DNA of 64,000 bases from Cupriavidus basilensis. GTDB taxonomy: Bacteria > Pseudomonadota > Gammaproteobacteria > Burkholderiales > Burkholderiaceae. The translations under genes were made by a program, and so were the position numbers. How positions within the stretch are numbered: position 1 is the stretch's first letter; each line of letters begins with the position of its first letter. Location of the stretch: the NCBI RefSeq assembly GCF_008801925.2, contig NZ_CP062804.1, positions 2,480,001 through 2,544,000 of the forward strand, written 5' to 3'. Below the pieces are notes generated by a model that was given only the letters and a program-made list of their open reading frames with translations, was not told where the DNA came from and did no database searches. Below, piece after piece: positions 61,188 to 64,000 of the stretch.

Positions 61188-61827
61188 TTGATGTCCCTTG
61201 AGTAGGAAACCCAGTTCCGAACGTCATTTTTAACCGAAATCCGATGAGCGCTGAATGACAATTCCGTAAGGTGGACGACAGCGTGGCGTTGAGTCCGGTG
61301 ATCTATGGTTCTCGATACGCCGCACCATTTCCGCTCACGTAGCCATTCCGCTGGAGTTCCTCATGTCGAAGATCGCCGCCCTGGCTTTCGCATTTCCCCT
61401 TCGGCTATATCGCCTCTTCCCGGTTTGGGCTGATCCACTCAATCCACCAGGAGGAACGGCTTCCGGCGAATCGGCTGACCGCTTCGGCCGCCTGGATGCC
61501 AACCCTCCCTGCATCAATGTCGCACTCGGCGAAACCGCCATCTGGTCAGTGGCGAGCGGTCATTTACCTGGCTTTTCGACACCTCCGGGGTAGATGGTTT
61601 CCCTCTGTAGCGGATCGCAGGTGCCGGATTCGCTGGAGGGGATGTGAACGTTTGCGCGAGTCACGGCACCTTCGACACCTTCTATGAAGACCTAACAACA
61701 TGACTTCCCCGAGATGTCGCCAAGAGATGAAGCGACGGGCGATCTTCAGGACGGCCTCATGGATGATCGCAAGGGGCCGTCAAAGAACGCTCGTCGGAAG
61801 ACGGCACGTGCCGCGTACACAACGCCG
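61188..61827. other. 640-base intergenic stretch, no gene recognised
   Basis: Lies upstream of the response regulator and after the AAHS transporter stop. Short frames only. A piece near 61560-61610 (FTWLFDTSG) looks like debris of a longer protein but is too short to name. It should contain the promoter of the two-component genes. Confidence 0.4.
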
Positions 61828-63174
61828 TCATTGCGCCGCGCTCGCGTGGATCGCCAAGTGGGGACGCCTCGCCATCAGAAACAGCATCAGCGCGGAGATC
61901 ACGGCCGGCACAGCCACAGCGAGGAATAGGTCGGCATTCGACCAGTTCAACCGGATCAGTTCACCCCCGACCACCGGCCCCACAATGGAGCCGACTCGTC
62001 CCACTCCCAGGCTCCAGCCCACGCCAGTGGAGCGCAACGAGGTCGGATAGTAAGTGGCAGCCAGGGCATTCACCGCAGGCTGACCGCCAATGATGCAGAT
62101 CCCAGTGATACCGACAACGAGAAACAGCAATCCCAGCGGTAGACCGGGCTGACCGATAGTTGCAATTGTGACCGCCGCCAACAGGAAGGCAGGCACGAGT
62201 ACTTTAAAGAAGCCGATGCGGTCAATCGCCGGCCCCATCGCTAACGTTCCGACCACCCCACCTATCTGCAGCGCCGTACCTACCAGCACCGCCGCCGAAG
62301 TCGGGAGCCCGGCGCTCTTGACGATCGTGGGTAGCCAGTTAGAGAGAAAGTATAGATTGAGCAGGTTCATGAAATTGACTGCCCAAAGGAGCAAGGTCAT
62401 CCTGGCGCGGCCGCCGCGAAACAACTCCAGCACGGGTACGCCACCCTGGCGAGCGCCGGGCACGACCAAGTGCGTGTCCGGCGTGACCGCCAGGGACGGG
62501 TCGATGCGGCGCAGGCACGCCGCTACCCGGTCATGCCGCACGCCGCGCACCACCAAGAACTGCATGGACTCAGGCATCTGCAGAAACATCAAGATCGCAA
62601 GCACCATCGGCACGATGCCACCCACGATGAAAACGGACTGCCAGCCCCAGGCCGGAATGAGCACGGCCGAGATCAGGCCACCCAGCACCGCGCCGACAGT
62701 GAAACCGCTGGACACCAGCATCATCAGCGTCACGCGCTTGCGCTTGGGGCTGAACTCGCTCGCCAGCGCCATGGCGTTGGGCATGATGGCGCCCAGGCCC
62801 ACGCCGGTAGCAAACCTCAGCCCCAGCAGTTGCGTAATGCTGGTTGCCTGGGAAGTGGCGAGCATGCACAGCGCAAAGGCAAGCGTAGCCCAGATCAAGA
62901 CCGGGCGGCGCCCCACCTTGTCGGCAACGACACTGAAGGCCAGCGAGCCCAGCAGCATGCCCAGCAAGCCCGCGCCGAATACAGGGCCGAGCGCAGCCTT
63001 GTCCACGCCCCAGGCCTGGATGATGGCGGGCGCGACGAAGCCCATGGATTGCACGTCGAACCCATCGATGATGACTGTCAGGCCAGTCAGCAGCAGGATC
63101 CAGATCTGGAAGGTGCTGAGGCGGCTTGTGTCCACGACCGCCGAAACGTCTATAGTGGGCTGCGGTTTAAACAT
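61828..63174 (-). CDS. MFS transporter, aromatic acid:proton symporter (AAHS) family
   Basis: 448 residues from ATG 63174, where AGGAGG is ideally placed; upstream in-frame starts lack it. Twelve helices. AAHS motifs: LTVIIDGFDVQSMGFVAPAI in helix 1, VVADKVGRRPVLIWATL in loop 2-3, and GLRFATGVGLGAIMPNAMAL. Related to PcaK/BenK/MhbT uptake of 4-hydroxybenzoate, benzoate or similar acids. Downstream of the DoxX gene on the same strand. Confidence 0.92.
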   Translation of the reverse strand: MFKPQPTIDVSAVVDTSRLSTFQIWILLLTGLTVIIDGFDVQSMGFVAPAIIQAWGVDKAALGPVFGAGLLGMLLGSLAFSVVADKVGRRPVLIWATLAFALCMLATSQATSITQLLGLRFATGVGLGAIMPNAMALASEFSPKRKRVTLMMLVSSGFTVGAVLGGLISAVLIPAWGWQSVFIVGGIVPMVLAILMFLQMPESMQFLVVRGVRHDRVAACLRRIDPSLAVTPDTHLVVPGARQGGVPVLELFRGGRARMTLLLWAVNFMNLLNLYFLSNWLPTIVKSAGLPTSAAVLVGTALQIGGVVGTLAMGPAIDRIGFFKVLVPAFLLAAVTIATIGQPGLPLGLLFLVVGITGICIIGGQPAVNALAATYYPTSLRSTGVGWSLGVGRVGSIVGPVVGGELIRLNWSNADLFLAVAVPAVISALMLFLMARRPHLAIHASAAQ

Positions 63175-63265
63175 CGCAGGTGCCTCCTGTTGGGGCATTG
63201 TTGGATATTGACGGCAACCCGGCTCAGATCCTGACCGAAGTTTCGCCACGGACTCTCGACTTTGC

Positions 63266-63691
63266 CTAGTCGGCAGCCCGGCCGAGGCGCGGGATTGCAT
63301 TGGTGCATGCGAGCATCAGTAATGCGCCGAACAGGGCGCAATTCTTGAGGAAATGATTCAGCTGGTTGCTGTAGTTGGCAGAGTCAGCGAACCAGAAGCT
63401 ATGGAAGATAAACGTGGCTGGAACCACAAACAGCGCCAGTACCGCAGCGGCGAACCGCGTCTTCCAACCTAGCGCCAATGCCAGCCCTACCCCAACTTCG
63501 ACGATGATGACAAGGACGGTGACGCACTGCACGAATGGCAGCCCTAAGGTTGTGAGCATTGCCGAAACGCTGGCAAAATGTCCGATTTTCAACAAGCCAG
63601 ATACGACAAACAGCGCGCCCAGCAGTGCGCGCCCTACGACTACGCCCAAGTGCAGTCTCGGTGACGCAGAAAAGGATTGGATTTTGTTCAT
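63266..63691 (-). CDS. DoxX family membrane protein
   Basis: 141 residues, four helices. DoxX features: GRALLGALFVVSGLLKIGHF near the start, EVGVGLALALGWKTRFAAAV, and ATFIFHSFWF. Often found beside redox or aromatic genes; function undefined, perhaps quinone or redox membrane role. Its start is divergent from the LysR gene across 206 bases, with the AAHS transporter following it, suggesting one LysR-controlled unit. Confidence 0.88.
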   Translation of the reverse strand: MNKIQSFSASPRLHLGVVVGRALLGALFVVSGLLKIGHFASVSAMLTTLGLPFVQCVTVLVIIVEVGVGLALALGWKTRFAAAVLALFVVPATFIFHSFWFADSANYSNQLNHFLKNCALFGALLMLACTNAIPRLGRAAD

Positions 63692-63897
63692 CCCTAGACT
63701 CCATATCGTTGCGATCCTGATGGCTTCATACTCTACGAGTAGTCCCTACCAACAAGAAGTCATCCGGCGGCATTTCATTTGTGCCACGGCGGCACAAATT
63801 CTTGAACACGCAACATTGCGAGTCGGCCATATCACGTTGGCCAAGCTCCGCGCGGCAACGGATGATGCCGCGATATTTCCTTTCGGGGACACACGTC

Positions 63898-64000
63898 ATG
63901 AAAGATCTGGACACGAGCAAACTGAATACAGTGGAACTGTTCTGCGCTGCGGCGAAAGCGCAGAGCTTCACCGCGGCGGCGGCCTGCCTGGGGACCACGC
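63898..64000 (+). CDS. LysR-type regulator, N-terminal part (runs off window)
   Basis: From ATG 63898 the frame reads KLNTVELFCAAAKAQSFTAA then AAACLGTT to the window end, the first helices of a LysR winged HTH. Divergent from DoxX and the aromatic-acid transporter, its probable targets. Confidence 0.85.
   Translation, partial: MKDLDTSKLNTVELFCAAAKAQSFTAAAACLGTT

Noticed and set aside
61363..61687. Small frames before the response regulator
   Set aside because: No family resemblance; a short FTWLFDTSG piece is too little to assign.

Overview
The window is GC-rich DNA, densely packed with genes on both strands. It reads like a chromosome or chromid segment of a metabolically versatile beta-proteobacterium, most likely Burkholderiaceae of the Cupriavidus/Ralstonia type. 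This is inferred from the many LysR/IclR/MarR/GntR regulators, the Tat-exported hydrolases, the CioAB-type bd oxidase, a CusSR-like two-component pair, and above all the DUF3348-DUF802-OmpA-DUF2894 gene set, which I associate with that family. No rRNA or CRISPR array was seen; there is one tRNA-Thr(GGT).

Layout. 1-4.3 kb: a truncated Ntn-hydrolase acylase, a divergent GlxA-type regulator and a sterol-desaturase-family membrane enzyme. 4.4-8.2 kb: a decayed LysR gene and a DUF2946/outer-membrane barrel/TlpA thioredoxin cassette. 8.3-13.4 kb: a LysR-MFS pair, then a fumarase/aspartase-family lyase behind a 50-bp dyad operator, next to a broken dctA-like transporter. 13.9-20.7 kb: an accessory catabolic cluster (two exported epoxide-hydrolase-like enzymes, an Old Yellow Enzyme, an alpha/beta hydrolase, an enoyl-CoA hydratase) with a divergent LysR. 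21.5-25.7 kb: MocR/PfpI pair, and an enoyl-CoA hydratase with a MarR repressor whose palindromic operators can be read directly. 26.3-30.6 kb: polyphosphate kinase plus a CYTH-CHAD triphosphatase, followed by a dead universal stress gene. 31-38 kb: GbsR-type regulator with cytochrome bd oxidase, an MpaB-family oxygenase, a DEDDh exonuclease and two membrane proteins. 38.8-41.8 kb: aromatic-ring degradation operon (flavin monooxygenase, IclR, extradiol dioxygenase).

42.3-47.4 kb is the most interesting part: a tightly coupled four-gene operon encoding a MotA/ExbB/ZorA-like membrane protein with a very long repeat-built cytoplasmic tail (DUF802), a MotB/ZorB-like OmpA protein with a transmembrane aspartate, and two soluble proteins of unknown function (DUF3348, DUF2894). 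It looks like an ion-driven envelope motor of undescribed function. 47.4-52.2 kb: a ClpP paralogue, an ArsR-SRPBCC pair, and a BigR-type sulfide/persulfide operon (metallo-hydrolase, ArsR-type sensor, two YeeE/YedE half-transporters). 52.2-61.2 kb: an IS5-type transposase remnant, then a complete RND efflux system and a convergent CusSR-like two-component system. 61.8-64 kb: aromatic-acid MFS transporter, DoxX protein and the start of a LysR gene.

A recurring theme is gene decay: at least nine recognisable genes are broken, several by internal deletions that leave both ends readable (dctA, usp, dhaK, IS5 transposase), others by truncation, frameshift or a single stop codon.
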